DNA from: an uncultured Commensalibacter sp.
Lineage (GTDB): Bacteria > Pseudomonadota > Alphaproteobacteria > Acetobacterales > Acetobacteraceae
Direction of reading: 5' to 3'
Assembly (NCBI GenBank): GCA_945266285.1
Contig: CALYOP010000005.1
Coordinates: 124,001 to 188,000, forward strand
DNA length: 64,000 nt
The notes below the pieces were generated by a model, which was given only the letters and a program-made list of their open reading frames with translations, did not search any database and was not told where the DNA came from. The translations under genes were made by a program, and so were the position numbers. Numbering within the stretch: position 1 is the stretch's first letter; each line of letters begins with the position of its first letter. This document shows, piece by piece, positions 48,335-57,322 of the stretch.

Positions 48335-49597
48335 ATGGCTACTCACCTGTCTTTACCGAAAGACAAGATTCGGATTTTGTTGCTTGAGGGTGTCAATGAA
48401 AGCGCCGTCGATCTGCTACGTAAAAATGGTTACCACAATATTACTTCGCTTAAAGGCGCGCTCGAAGGTGAGGACTTAAAACAAGCCTTACAAGGGGTAC
48501 ATTTACTAGGTATCCGTTCCCGTACGCAAATTACCAATGAAGTTCTAGAAGCCGCCAATAAGTTGATTGCCATTGGCTGTTTTTGTATTGGCACCAACCA
48601 AGTTGATTTAAATGCGGCACGCAATCTTGGTATTCCCGTTTTTAATGCACCTTTTAGCAATACCCGTTCGGTTGCTGAATTGGTTATGGGTGAAATTGTA
48701 ATGCTACTCCGTCGCATTTTTCCCCGTTCAACAGAGTGCCATCAGGGATTATGGGATAAAAGCAGCAATAATTGTTGGGAAGTCCGTGGAAAAACTTTAG
48801 GTATTATTGGTTATGGTTCCATTGGTTCTCAGCTTTCTATTTTAGCAGAAGCTTTTGGTCTTCGGGTTATTTATTATGATGTTGTTGATAAATTAATGCA
48901 TGGAAATGCTCAACCCGTTGAATCCCAAGAAGAACTTTTAAAACAAAGCGATATTGTTAGTTTGCATGTGCCTTTATTGCCAAATACAATCAATATGATT
49001 GGTGCTAAAGAAATTGCAATGATGAAAAAAGGCGCATTTCTTATTAATAATGCTCGAGGTCAAGTTGTTGATATTGATGCTTTAGCGGATGCGCTAAAAA
49101 CCGGCCATTTATTGGGGGCTGCCATTGATGTTTTCCCTAAAGAACCCAAACTAAAGGGAGAAGAATTTGAATCACCGCTTCGGGGAATGGATAATGTGAT
49201 TTTAACCCCTCATATTGGTGGTTCAACCTTAGAAGCTCAAGAACGCATTGGTCGTGAAGTCGCAAGCAAATTCATTGAATATTCTGATATTGGTTCAACG
49301 CTAAGCGCTGTTAATTTCCCTGAAGCCAAATTGCCTATCCGTCTTAAGGGAACACGATTTATGCACGTTCATAAAAACGTTCCCGGTATTCTTCAGAAAA
49401 TCAACAGCATTTTCTCTCAGGAAAATGTCAATATTACTGGGCAATACCTCCAAACCGATGGTGATATTGGATATGTCGTTATTGAAGCCGATACGGGAGA
49501 AAATAGCGAAAGCGATTTACGCATTCTAGCAACTTTACGCAAATTGGAAGGTACAATCCGTGCGCGGTTGCTTTATCGTCACAATGAAAATGTCTAA
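48335..49597 (+). CDS. serA: D-3-phosphoglycerate dehydrogenase
   Basis: SerA performs the first step of serine synthesis. The 420-aa protein has a 2-hydroxyacid dehydrogenase core with NAD site GIIGYGSIGSQLS, catalytic Arg in NNARGQVVD, and His in TPHIGGSTLEAQERIG. A C-terminal ACT domain (about 345-420: HKNVPGILQKINSIFS) follows that likely gives serine feedback inhibition. It resembles the 410-aa E. coli type rather than the longer ASB-domain type. AAGGA sits 9 nt before the start. Confidence 0.96.
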   Translation: MATHLSLPKDKIRILLLEGVNESAVDLLRKNGYHNITSLKGALEGEDLKQALQGVHLLGIRSRTQITNEVLEAANKLIAIGCFCIGTNQVDLNAARNLGIPVFNAPFSNTRSVAELVMGEIVMLLRRIFPRSTECHQGLWDKSSNNCWEVRGKTLGIIGYGSIGSQLSILAEAFGLRVIYYDVVDKLMHGNAQPVESQEELLKQSDIVSLHVPLLPNTINMIGAKEIAMMKKGAFLINNARGQVVDIDALADALKTGHLLGAAIDVFPKEPKLKGEEFESPLRGMDNVILTPHIGGSTLEAQERIGREVASKFIEYSDIGSTLSAVNFPEAKLPIRLKGTRFMHVHKNVPGILQKINSIFSQENVNITGQYLQTDGDIGYVVIEADTGENSESDLRILATLRKLEGTIRARLLYRHNENV

Positions 49598-49614
49598 ATA
49601 TTTATAAATAACAA

Positions 49615-49650
49615 AGGAACCTTATCTTTTAACAAAAACATAAGGTTCCT
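49615..49650. terminator. Hairpin after serA
   Basis: AGGAACCTTAT (49615-49625) and ATAAGGTTCCT (49640-49650) form a perfect 11-bp stem with a 14-nt loop. It ends just before the comM start region, with a weak T-rich tail. It may reduce read-through from serA into comM. Confidence 0.65.
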
Positions 49651-49669
49651 CTTGGGATCTCACCGTTTT

Positions 49670-51094
49670 ATGGCTATTACGCGTATATTAAGTTTTGCCT
49701 TTTCTGGTATTGATCCTATTCCTGTTGAAATTCAGGTGCAAATTACTTCGGGGTTACCTGCCTTTATCATTGTTGGATTGGCTGATAAAACCGTTGGAGA
49801 ATCACGAGAACGTATTCGCGCAGCTTTAATCTCAATGGGGATTTCGCTTCCTCCCAAACGAATTTTAGTTAACCTTGCTCCTGCTGATATCGTTAAAGAA
49901 GGAACGCATCATTATGCAGCAGTTGGTGAATTATCGCTTGATGGCTATATTGGAAATATAAATTGGGTCATTTCTGCTGCAATTGGGGCTTCACGTGTGC
50001 ATCGCGGATTAATATGCCCTTATAATCAAGGACAAGAAGCTTTATTAGGCGGTGATATTTCAATCATCCCTACCCCCGATTTGATATCCTTACTTAATCA
50101 TTTTACGGGTAAACAGGTACTTCCAGTTCCAAAGCTTTCATCGCCAACAATATCAAAAAATAATCTTGACCTTATTGATGTTAAAGGCATGGAAACACCA
50201 AAACGTGCGTTAGAAATTGCAGCGGCCGGCGGTCATTCCTTACTCATGATCGGCCCACCTGGTTCTGGGAAATCCATGCTGGCATCGCGCCTTCCAGGAT
50301 TGCTTCCCGATTTAACCCCTATTCAATCTTTGGATGTAACACGTATTTATAGCTCGGCGGGACTTCTTTCCGAAGGACGACCTATAATACGCCCTCCTTT
50401 TCGGGACCCACATCATTCAGCAAGTCCCGTTGCATTAACCGGCGGTGGTGCCAAGGCAAAACCTGGTGAAATAAGTTTAGCCCATCATGGTGTTTTGTTT
50501 TTGGATGAGCTTCCTGAATTTTCACGTCAGGCTTTAGAATCTTTACACCAGCCTCTTGAAACTGGGCAAATAACCGTTGCTCGAGCTATGGCCCATATTT
50601 GTTATCCTGCTCGATTTCAGTTTATTGCTGCTATGAATCCCTGCCGTTGTGGGTATCTTGGAGATACGGCTCGGGAATGTCATCGTATTCCCCGTTGTGC
50701 TGAAGAGTATACACGTAAAATATCGGGCCCCTTGATGGATCGAATTGATATGGTTGTCACGGTTACACCCATTCCACCAAGCCAGTTGATCAAAATTGCT
50801 TCGGGTGAACAAAGTCATATTGTTGCACAAAGGGTAAAAATAGCACGAGAAAAACAGATTAAACGTCAATCAAAACTAAATTCCGAAACAAATCCTGATC
50901 ATCTTTGCTTAGCAACTGAAGCAATAAAAATAGTTGAACAAGCAGCAACTCGGATAAAACTTTCGGCCAGAGGATTAACCCGCCTATTAAGCGTTTCAAG
51001 AACAATCGCTGATCTTGCTGAAAGTCATGAAATTCAAATCGAACATGTTACCGAAGCTTTAAGTTATCGTCACCGTCAAAAAGAAAATTCCTAG
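49670..51094 (+). CDS. comM: YifB/ComM-family Mg chelatase-like ATPase
   Basis: This 474-aa AAA+ protein of the YifB/ComM family is linked in other bacteria to branch migration during natural transformation. It has the N-terminal ribosomal-S5-like domain (GLPAFIIVGLADKTVGESRERIRAAL in parts), Walker A GPPGSGKSM, Walker B VLFLDELPEF, and the NPCRCGYLGD and FSGPLMDRIDM-like (ISGPLMDRIDM) regions. ATG 49670 is used because MAITRILSFA matches family starts; a TTG at 49652 would overlap the hairpin. Whether this organism is competent cannot be judged here. Confidence 0.92.
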   Translation: MAITRILSFAFSGIDPIPVEIQVQITSGLPAFIIVGLADKTVGESRERIRAALISMGISLPPKRILVNLAPADIVKEGTHHYAAVGELSLDGYIGNINWVISAAIGASRVHRGLICPYNQGQEALLGGDISIIPTPDLISLLNHFTGKQVLPVPKLSSPTISKNNLDLIDVKGMETPKRALEIAAAGGHSLLMIGPPGSGKSMLASRLPGLLPDLTPIQSLDVTRIYSSAGLLSEGRPIIRPPFRDPHHSASPVALTGGGAKAKPGEISLAHHGVLFLDELPEFSRQALESLHQPLETGQITVARAMAHICYPARFQFIAAMNPCRCGYLGDTARECHRIPRCAEEYTRKISGPLMDRIDMVVTVTPIPPSQLIKIASGEQSHIVAQRVKIAREKQIKRQSKLNSETNPDHLCLATEAIKIVEQAATRIKLSARGLTRLLSVSRTIADLAESHEIQIEHVTEALSYRHRQKENS

Positions 51095-51290
51095 ATATTT
51101 ATTTTAAGAATATTATTTCTTTGTTTAAGAAATTGCATTTATTTACCAAAGTTAATTGATAAAAAACAAATAAATTACTTATTAATAATTAATAATTTTA
51201 TTTGATAAATCTATTTTTTATTTTATAATTCATAGTAATTACTTTACTCACCCTTCCCCAACAAACAAAATAACCCTAGGATTCGATATC

Positions 51291-51677
51291 ATGAGTTCAA
51301 TTATTGGTAATATTACCGGAGCCGTTACCGGTATGATCAAAGACACGGCTTTAGGCAATAAAATCACCAGCCAACTTCAAAGCAGTTTAACGCCAAGCAT
51401 TATTCATGTGCTAACCAATTATGCCGACAAAGTTGGTCTAAGCGATAAAGTTCAATCATGGATTGGCAAAGATAGTAATTTACCCATTTCTGAAGACGAT
51501 ATTAAAAAACTGATGGCTAATGAGCAATTAAAAGAATTTATCGATAAAATCGGAATTCCTACCAATATTTTATATCCTGCATTGGCACAATTTCTTCCCC
51601 ATGCAATTAATAATTATACCAATGAAAACCCAGATCATGATCAAGGTCAGGATAATTCATCAAGTACTCAGGCTTGA
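51291..51677 (+). CDS. YidB-like (DUF937) protein
   Basis: This 128-aa soluble protein resembles YidB, with a Gly/Ser-rich first part, then KVQSWIGKDSNLPISEDDIKKLM and IGIPTNILYPALAQFLPHAINNYT, matching the YidB pattern of an SW-G-N-Q segment and an LLA-LPxxID segment. The C-terminal 20 residues are acidic, Asn/Gln-rich and likely disordered. No signal peptide is seen. The family has no established function. It is a single gene with a TAGGA ribosome-binding site, ended by the terminator shared with the next gene. Confidence 0.75.
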   Translation: MSSIIGNITGAVTGMIKDTALGNKITSQLQSSLTPSIIHVLTNYADKVGLSDKVQSWIGKDSNLPISEDDIKKLMANEQLKEFIDKIGIPTNILYPALAQFLPHAINNYTNENPDHDQGQDNSSSTQA

Positions 51678-51698
51678 GTATTTTTTAACTTGTAACAA

Positions 51699-51727
51699 AA
51701 AGCCATCTGATCGAATCGGATGGCTTT
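51699..51727. terminator. Bidirectional terminator
   Basis: AAAGCCATC (51699-51707) pairs with GATGGCTTT (51719-51727) around an 11-nt loop between the convergent YidB-like and N-formylglutamate amidohydrolase genes. A- and T-runs lie on the proper sides. Confidence 0.8.
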
Positions 51728-51743
51728 GTCATTTTAAGAATTA

Positions 51744-52616
51744 TTATCTTAAAATTTCCTTTTGTAACAAATCAGCAATTATTTTTATGTAATCAGACAA
51801 AACAGACTGTAACTGGTGAAAATCTGAATTACATTTAAAATCTTTTTCATCCATATAGAGCTGTTTGTTTATTTCAATTTGCATAGCATGAATATTGGCT
51901 TTCGGATTTCCGTAATAACGCGTGATATAACCTCCGGCATAAGGCATATTCCGTGCAACGGTTAACCCCTTTGATTGAAAAAAAGCTTCGCTCGTTTGTA
52001 CAAGCTTTGGGGAACAGGTCTGACCAAAAGCATCCCCTAATACGATATCGGCATTATAAAAAGTTCTTATTTTTGGCATCGACATGGAATGAACATCTAA
52101 AATGATACATCCTTTGAAATGATATATCTGTTGATTGATCCATTCTTTGACCGTGTTATGAAAAGGAAACCAGCAATCAGAAATCCGTTTTTCTGCCTCA
52201 GAAAAGCTTAACCGATTCCTGTAAATTGCTTTGCCATTATTCGCAATGCGACATAATGTTCCATATCCGCGTTTAACCCGATCACTCTGCGTATTACACC
52301 AAGCCGGTATTTTGTCATAAATAAGTATGGGATCGATTTCCCATGCTTCACGATTTAAATCACAATAAATTCGAGGTATCTGCGTTTGTAATAACGTAGC
52401 CCCGTGTAACGGTGCCTGTTCATAAAGAATCTCAACAAAACTATCCTCGCTTTGACGAAGTTGCGACAAAGGCAAACGCGTCATTTGCAAAAATTGCTCA
52501 CTATAGATTCGTCCTGAATGAGGCGAAGTAATTAATAATGGATAATGTTGTGTAATGGGATGGGATAGAATTAAGTCATTCCTATCATTAAGCTTTAAGC
52601 CATAATCAAAATGCAT
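51744..52616 (-). CDS. N-formylglutamate amidohydrolase family protein
   Basis: This 290-aa zinc-dependent hydrolase is of the HutG/FGase family. It shows LLITSPHSGRIY with the metal-binding His, DLNREAWEIDP, ILDVHSMSMP with a second metal site, and YYGNPKANIHAMQIEINKQLYM in parts. In histidine degradation the family releases glutamate from N-formylglutamate, but no hut genes are nearby. The substrate could therefore be another formyl- or N-acyl amino acid. It is a single gene. Confidence 0.88.
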   Translation of the reverse strand: MHFDYGLKLNDRNDLILSHPITQHYPLLITSPHSGRIYSEQFLQMTRLPLSQLRQSEDSFVEILYEQAPLHGATLLQTQIPRIYCDLNREAWEIDPILIYDKIPAWCNTQSDRVKRGYGTLCRIANNGKAIYRNRLSFSEAEKRISDCWFPFHNTVKEWINQQIYHFKGCIILDVHSMSMPKIRTFYNADIVLGDAFGQTCSPKLVQTSEAFFQSKGLTVARNMPYAGGYITRYYGNPKANIHAMQIEINKQLYMDEKDFKCNSDFHQLQSVLSDYIKIIADLLQKEILR

Positions 52617-52730
52617 ATCGATCCCTGTGTAAAGAATTGGTACTTAATTGCTAAGAATAATCATTTTTTTCAATTTAACCACTTGCACTTCAGGCTCAAG
52701 GCAGGTAATAAGCTTTTACCGCATACGGAT

Positions 52731-52805
52731 GGGCGCATAGCTCAGCGGGAGAGCACTACCTTGACATGGTAGGGGTCACAGGTTCAATCCCTGTTGCGCC
52801 CACCA
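52731..52805 (+). tRNA. tRNA-Val (GAC)
   Basis: The acceptor GGGCGCA (52731-52737) pairs with TGCGCCC, followed by A and an encoded CCA ending at 52805. The anticodon stem CTACC/GGTAG encloses TTGACAT with anticodon GAC. The D-arm AGCTCAGCGGGAGAGC and T-arm with TTCAATC are standard. Confidence 0.96.
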
Positions 52806-52873
52806 TCCTAATCAAAAAATTGAAATAAACTTCTATACAATAGAATCCCATTTTGGGAATATTTGCCGTATTA

Positions 52874-52916
52874 TCAAAAAAAATCCCACTATGATTTCAT
52901 AATCATAATAGGATTT
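52874..52916 (-). terminator. Terminator of the prp operon
   Basis: The outer stem AAATCC (52881-52886)/GGATTT (52911-52916) and inner stem TATGATT (52890-52896)/AATCATA (52901-52907) are followed on the minus strand by a run of eight T. It lies about 28 bp past the prpB stop. Confidence 0.82.
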
Positions 52917-52943
52917 ATAAACGCAATTAATTAAAATTAATTT

Positions 52944-53855
52944 TTAATTAATTTGCGGAATAACCGTTTTTACGATGGTTTTATCGAGTGCTTCATAATT
53001 TGCATAACCTATAGTCTCATAAAGTTCTTTTCGGGTTTGCATACGATGAACCATATTCTGAGCACCGCCATCTTTACGTATTGCTTGATAAAGTTCTTCA
53101 ACTGCTTTAGCACTGATACGAAGACTACTGACCGGCCAGATAACCATTTTATAGCCCATTTCTTCAAATTCAGAAGCCGTAAAAAATGGTGTACGACCAA
53201 ATTCCGTCATATTGGCCAATAAAGGAATGCCGGGCATCCGTTTGGCAAATTCACGAAACATTTCCGCAGACGTCAAAGCTTCGGGAAAAATAGCATCAGC
53301 ACCCGCTTCGACATATCGCTTGGCACGATCTACTGCACTATCCAATCCTTCACTGGCTGCAGCATCGGTTCTGGCAACAATAATCAGATCCCGCCGTGCA
53401 TTTTTCGCAGCCGCTACTTTCATCGCCATTTCATTAGCTGAAACAAGTTTTTTATCATTTAAATGCCCACATTTTTTAGGCAATTGTTGATCTTCAATGT
53501 GAACCGCACCAGCACCGGCATCTTCAAAACACCGTACCATATGCATGACATTCAATGTTTCGCCGTAACCGGTATCCCCATCAACCAAAACCGGTAATTG
53601 GGATGCGCGGCTGATCTGCCGAATGAAAAAACAGACTTCATCAATGGTAATAATTCCCAAATCAGGAAGGCCCATGCTTGCTGTCATCGCAGCTCCTGAT
53701 AAATAACAAGCGGTAAAGCCGGCATTTTTTGCTTGTTGTGAGGAAATACCATTATGCGCACCAGGAATCTGCAGAATAGATTTTTGTTGTAATAACGCGC
53801 GAAAACGCTGCCCTGCTGATTGTTTTTCAAGGTTGGAAGCAACAAGATAGGTCAT
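52944..53855 (-). CDS. prpB: 2-methylisocitrate lyase
   Basis: PrpB cleaves 2-methylisocitrate to pyruvate and succinate, the last step of the methylcitrate cycle. The 303-aa protein of the PEP mutase/isocitrate lyase fold shows [27 protein letters not shown] with the KKCGH catalytic motif, IVARTDA and [13 protein letters not shown]. The 5' end overlaps the prpC stop by 4 bp (ATGA type), so translation is coupled. Confidence 0.96.
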   Translation of the reverse strand: MTYLVASNLEKQSAGQRFRALLQQKSILQIPGAHNGISSQQAKNAGFTACYLSGAAMTASMGLPDLGIITIDEVCFFIRQISRASQLPVLVDGDTGYGETLNVMHMVRCFEDAGAGAVHIEDQQLPKKCGHLNDKKLVSANEMAMKVAAAKNARRDLIIVARTDAAASEGLDSAVDRAKRYVEAGADAIFPEALTSAEMFREFAKRMPGIPLLANMTEFGRTPFFTASEFEEMGYKMVIWPVSSLRISAKAVEELYQAIRKDGGAQNMVHRMQTRKELYETIGYANYEALDKTIVKTVIPQIN

Positions 53856-54994
53856 GGACGTTTCTCCAAAGGGATAAATTTCTGATGCATTGGTCCAATA
53901 TATTCAGCACTTGGACGAATAATTTTTTTATCAACACGTTGTTCCATAATATGTGCAGCCCAACCTGTTGTTCTGGCAATAACAAATAAAGGGGTAAACA
54001 TACGCGTAGGAATACCCATCATGCGGTAACTGACTGCACTATACCAATCAAGATTGGGAAACATCTTTTTTGTGTCAGCCATAGTCTTTTCAATCCGTTC
54101 AGCGATATTATAAAGTCTCGTGCGGCCTGCCTCTTCGGACAAAGATTTTGCGACTTTTTTGATGATAATATTTCTGGGATCAGAAATTGTATAAACGGGA
54201 TGTCCAAAACCAATAATTGTTTCTTTCGCCTCGACACGACGTCGAATATCTGCTTCGGCTTCATCAGGTGTCGCATAACGACGCTGAATATCTAATGCAA
54301 TTTCATTTGCACCACCATGAATTGGACCACGAAGGGCACCAATTGCTCCTGTGATTGCACTATACATATCCGAACCCGTGCCAGCGATAACGCGCCCCGT
54401 AAAGGTACTGGCATTAAATTCATGCTCTGCATAAAGATTAAGAGAGATATTAAGGGCTTTAACCCAACTTTCAGGCGGTGATACTTGATGTAATAGGTGA
54501 AGAAAATGAGCAGCGATGCTGTCATCATCGGTTTCAACCTCTATCCGCTTTCCATTATGTGACCAATGCCACCAATAAGTAAGCATCGACCCCATACAAG
54601 CAATAAGCTTATTCGCTATTCCCCGAGCACCAGTAATATTATGATCGCTTTCTTCGGGTAAAATACACCCCAAAGTACTGACACCTGTTCGCATAACATC
54701 CATAGGATTACTTGCAGCAGGGATCATTTCCAAAATCTGTCGAACAGCCTGAGGGAGGCCTCTTAACTGTTTTAATTGCAATTTATAATTTCTTAATTGC
54801 GTAGGATTAGGAAAATGTCCTTTGAGTAAAAGATAAGCCACTTCTTCAAAAGAACAATTTTCTGCAATATCAAGAATATCATAACCACGATAATGAAGAT
54901 CGTTACCGCTATTTCCTACGGTACAAATTGCAGTATTACCAGCCTTTACACCCGATAGAGCAACTGATTTTTTCTGTTTAAACACATTCGCCAT
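53852..54994 (-). CDS. prpC: 2-methylcitrate synthase
   Basis: PrpC condenses propionyl-CoA with oxaloacetate. The 380-aa citrate-synthase-fold protein has [22 protein letters not shown] (in parts), the first catalytic His in [25 protein letters not shown] (in parts), [16 protein letters not shown] and the late RPSAEYIGP. The short length and location between prpD and prpB support methylcitrate rather than citrate synthase. Confidence 0.95.
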   Translation of the reverse strand: MANVFKQKKSVALSGVKAGNTAICTVGNSGNDLHYRGYDILDIAENCSFEEVAYLLLKGHFPNPTQLRNYKLQLKQLRGLPQAVRQILEMIPAASNPMDVMRTGVSTLGCILPEESDHNITGARGIANKLIACMGSMLTYWWHWSHNGKRIEVETDDDSIAAHFLHLLHQVSPPESWVKALNISLNLYAEHEFNASTFTGRVIAGTGSDMYSAITGAIGALRGPIHGGANEIALDIQRRYATPDEAEADIRRRVEAKETIIGFGHPVYTISDPRNIIIKKVAKSLSEEAGRTRLYNIAERIEKTMADTKKMFPNLDWYSAVSYRMMGIPTRMFTPLFVIARTTGWAAHIMEQRVDKKIIRPSAEYIGPMHQKFIPLEKRP

Positions 54995-55030
54995 CGCCTA
55001 TACTCCTAAATGTTAGGAAAATTTGTTAGA

Positions 55031-56530
55031 TTAGAAAATCCCTTTCTTACCAACCAATAGTTTCCCAGCTGGTAAGGCTACGTTAATGCCAATCATTTCT
55101 TCAGCACGTAAATTAGGAAGACGTTGAACTAAATCCAAGAAACGACGGCCCTCTACTGGATCAATAATCCCCTCGGTTAAGATTTCGAATTTACGAATAT
55201 AGTTATCGCGTTTCCAAGGTGTTGCACCCAAGGGATGCGCATTCGCCACACTCATTGATTCATCCAGTACGGAACCATCTTTCATACGTATTTCAATTCG
55301 TCCGCCAAATGCTTTGATATTTGGATCTTCTGCGTGATAACGCTTTGTCCATTCTTCATCTTCTACGGTACGAATTTTATGCCACAACCTTACGGTATCG
55401 GGTCTTTGTGCTCTTTCTGGAGTATATGATTTTACATGATGCCATGCACCATCCTGCAGCGCTACAGCAACAATATACATAATTGAATGATCAAGCGTCT
55501 CACGTGAAGCTTTTGGATCCATTTTTTGAGGATCATTCGCGCCTGTGCCAATGACAAAATGTGTATGATGGCTGGTATGGATAATAATCTCTTGAACCTG
55601 GTCCCAATCCTTGATTTTTTTACCCATATTAAATGCCAAATCAATTAAAGCCTGAGCCTGATATTCAGCACTATGTTCCTTAGGATAAGTCATCATAATT
55701 GCACGCTTTGCTTCACCAGGAGAAGGAAGCGGAACTTCATAACGTGCTAATTTACCATCCAGCATCCAAGCAATGACGCTGTCTTCACCTTCATAAATCG
55801 GACTTGGTGCCCCTTCACCACGCATAGCACGATCCACAGCTTCAACACTTAATTTACCGGCATGACTGGGTGCAAATGCTTTCCATGAAGAAATTGCGCC
55901 TTTACGGCTTTGCCGAGTAGCCGTCGTAACATGCAAAGCTTGCTGAACAGCTTGATAAATAATTTCGGTATCTAGTCCCAACAGGGTGCCAATACCGGCC
56001 GCCACAGAGGGGCCCAAATGCGCAACATGGTCAATTTTGTGCTTATGCAAACAAATTGATTGCACAAGATCACATTGAATTTCATATCCGGTTGCTAATC
56101 CCCGAATTAAAGCTTTTCCATCCTTGCCACATTGTTGTGCTACAGCGAGTATTCCTGGAATATTATCACCAGGATGGCTATATTCTGCGGCAAGAAAAGT
56201 ATCATGATAATCAAGTTCGCGTACTGCCGTACCATTTGCCCAAGCAGCCCATTCCGCATGAACCCGAATATTCGGATCGCACCCAAATACTGTAGCACCT
56301 CCCGATCTGGAATGAGCAAGTGCTTGATCACGTGCAGATATAACCGGATGACGATTAGCCGAAGCAATAGCCACCGATGCATTATCGATAATACGATTAA
56401 TGATCATATCCGTAACATCTGAATCTACGGCTACCGTATCAGCAGCAACAGCGGCAATTTTCCAAGCAAGCTGTTCTTCGCGCGGTAATTGATCCTTTTC
56501 TGGATGTACAATCACGACATGATTAAGCAT
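55031..56530 (-). CDS. prpD: 2-methylcitrate dehydratase
   Basis: PrpD dehydrates 2-methylcitrate to methylaconitate. This 499-aa MmgE/PrpD-family protein has [27 protein letters not shown] sequence in parts, [30 protein letters not shown] in parts, [19 protein letters not shown], and [20 protein letters not shown] lies 8 nt before the ATG. It is the first gene of the operon. No prpE (propionyl-CoA ligase) or prpR regulator is next to it. Confidence 0.95.
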   Translation of the reverse strand: MLNHVVIVHPEKDQLPREEQLAWKIAAVAADTVAVDSDVTDMIINRIIDNASVAIASANRHPVISARDQALAHSRSGGATVFGCDPNIRVHAEWAAWANGTAVRELDYHDTFLAAEYSHPGDNIPGILAVAQQCGKDGKALIRGLATGYEIQCDLVQSICLHKHKIDHVAHLGPSVAAGIGTLLGLDTEIIYQAVQQALHVTTATRQSRKGAISSWKAFAPSHAGKLSVEAVDRAMRGEGAPSPIYEGEDSVIAWMLDGKLARYEVPLPSPGEAKRAIMMTYPKEHSAEYQAQALIDLAFNMGKKIKDWDQVQEIIIHTSHHTHFVIGTGANDPQKMDPKASRETLDHSIMYIVAVALQDGAWHHVKSYTPERAQRPDTVRLWHKIRTVEDEEWTKRYHAEDPNIKAFGGRIEIRMKDGSVLDESMSVANAHPLGATPWKRDNYIRKFEILTEGIIDPVEGRRFLDLVQRLPNLRAEEMIGINVALPAGKLLVGKKGIF

Positions 56531-56595
56531 ATTTCAATCCCCTTTTGTAATTACTGCCCTAATAAGAAATTTTTTGGCAATATATAAATATTATT

Positions 56596-56624
56596 TCTAT
56601 AATGTACTAATTGTTATAAACAAT
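56596..56624 (-). promoter_or_regulatory. Predicted prpDCB promoter with overlapping palindrome
   Basis: On the minus strand TTGTTT (56618-56623) and TATAGA (56596-56601) are 16 nt apart, about 70 bp before prpD. A palindrome ATTGTT (56610-56615)/AACAAT (56619-56624) covers the -35 box, which suggests a repressor site. Confidence 0.4.
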
Positions 56625-57195
56625 AATATTTCTGTGTTCGATTTATTTACACAGTTATGTGAAATACATGATCATATTGTAAATATAACCATTCGTAAAA
56701 ATATTATTATTTGTTAAAAAATGTATGAGAATCGTGATTGTTTTAATATGTTAAAAATACATAACTTAAAATCATATATTTACTAAAAATCAAAATAATT
56801 TGTAATTAAATTACCGATCGATAATATGCTAAAATTATTCAAAATTAATTCAAGTAAATTTAAAGTAATTTCTCATTTTAGTGATGTATTATTTTTTTAA
56901 TATAAAGTAAAAAAATATCGTCGAAATAAGACCGTATTTTAAATGTTGTACAAGAAAAATGGTGTGAAATTACAAATAAAATTCTTGAATAGACTACTAT
57001 TTATTGCTGATTTATACGGTCAATTTAATTGAAGGTTTTAAGAAACGAATTTTCTATGAAAACAATTTTGTGTTTTTAATCGCTTAATCAAAGATATCAT
57101 TAATAACGGATGTCTTAAAAATATCTATCGCTTCGTAATTGAGATATAACGGAACTTGAATCAATAATTACATAATATATTGAATAAAATTATTT
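56625..57195. other. Gene-free AT-rich region upstream of prpD
   Basis: Together with its flanks, this forms a 792-bp gap (56531-57322) without any credible gene on either strand. It is extremely AT-rich, with short A/T runs. I see no tRNA, no DnaA consensus box and no recognisable riboswitch. Its left end carries the prp promoter and its right end a nested inverted repeat. Confidence 0.6.
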
Positions 57196-57207
57196 ACTTC
57201 ACTTTAC

Positions 57208-57298
57208 AAACCGTTACATATCTCGAATAAAAATAAGCGATTTATAGTCTTTTTCTTAACAAGAAAAATCTATTTTAAAATTCGATAAATAACGGTTT
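57208..57298. repeat. Nested inverted repeat (three stems) behind the SrfA-like gene
   Basis: Three pairs of arms are nested around one centre: AAACCGTTA (57208-57216)/TAACGGTTT (57290-57298), TCGAAT (57223-57228)/ATTCGA (57280-57285) and TTTTTCTT (57250-57257)/AAGAAAAA (57261-57268). It begins 25 bp past the stop of the 57323-58549 gene. It may be a structured 3' end, an elaborate terminator or a DNA cruciform. Confidence 0.6.
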
Positions 57299-57322
57299 GA
57301 AGTACTTATTCACAATAGCAAT

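Noticed and set aside
52846..52858. Short stem TCCCA/TGGGA after tRNA-Val as terminator
   Set aside because: Only 5 bp with a 3-nt loop and no T-run; too weak to report as a feature.
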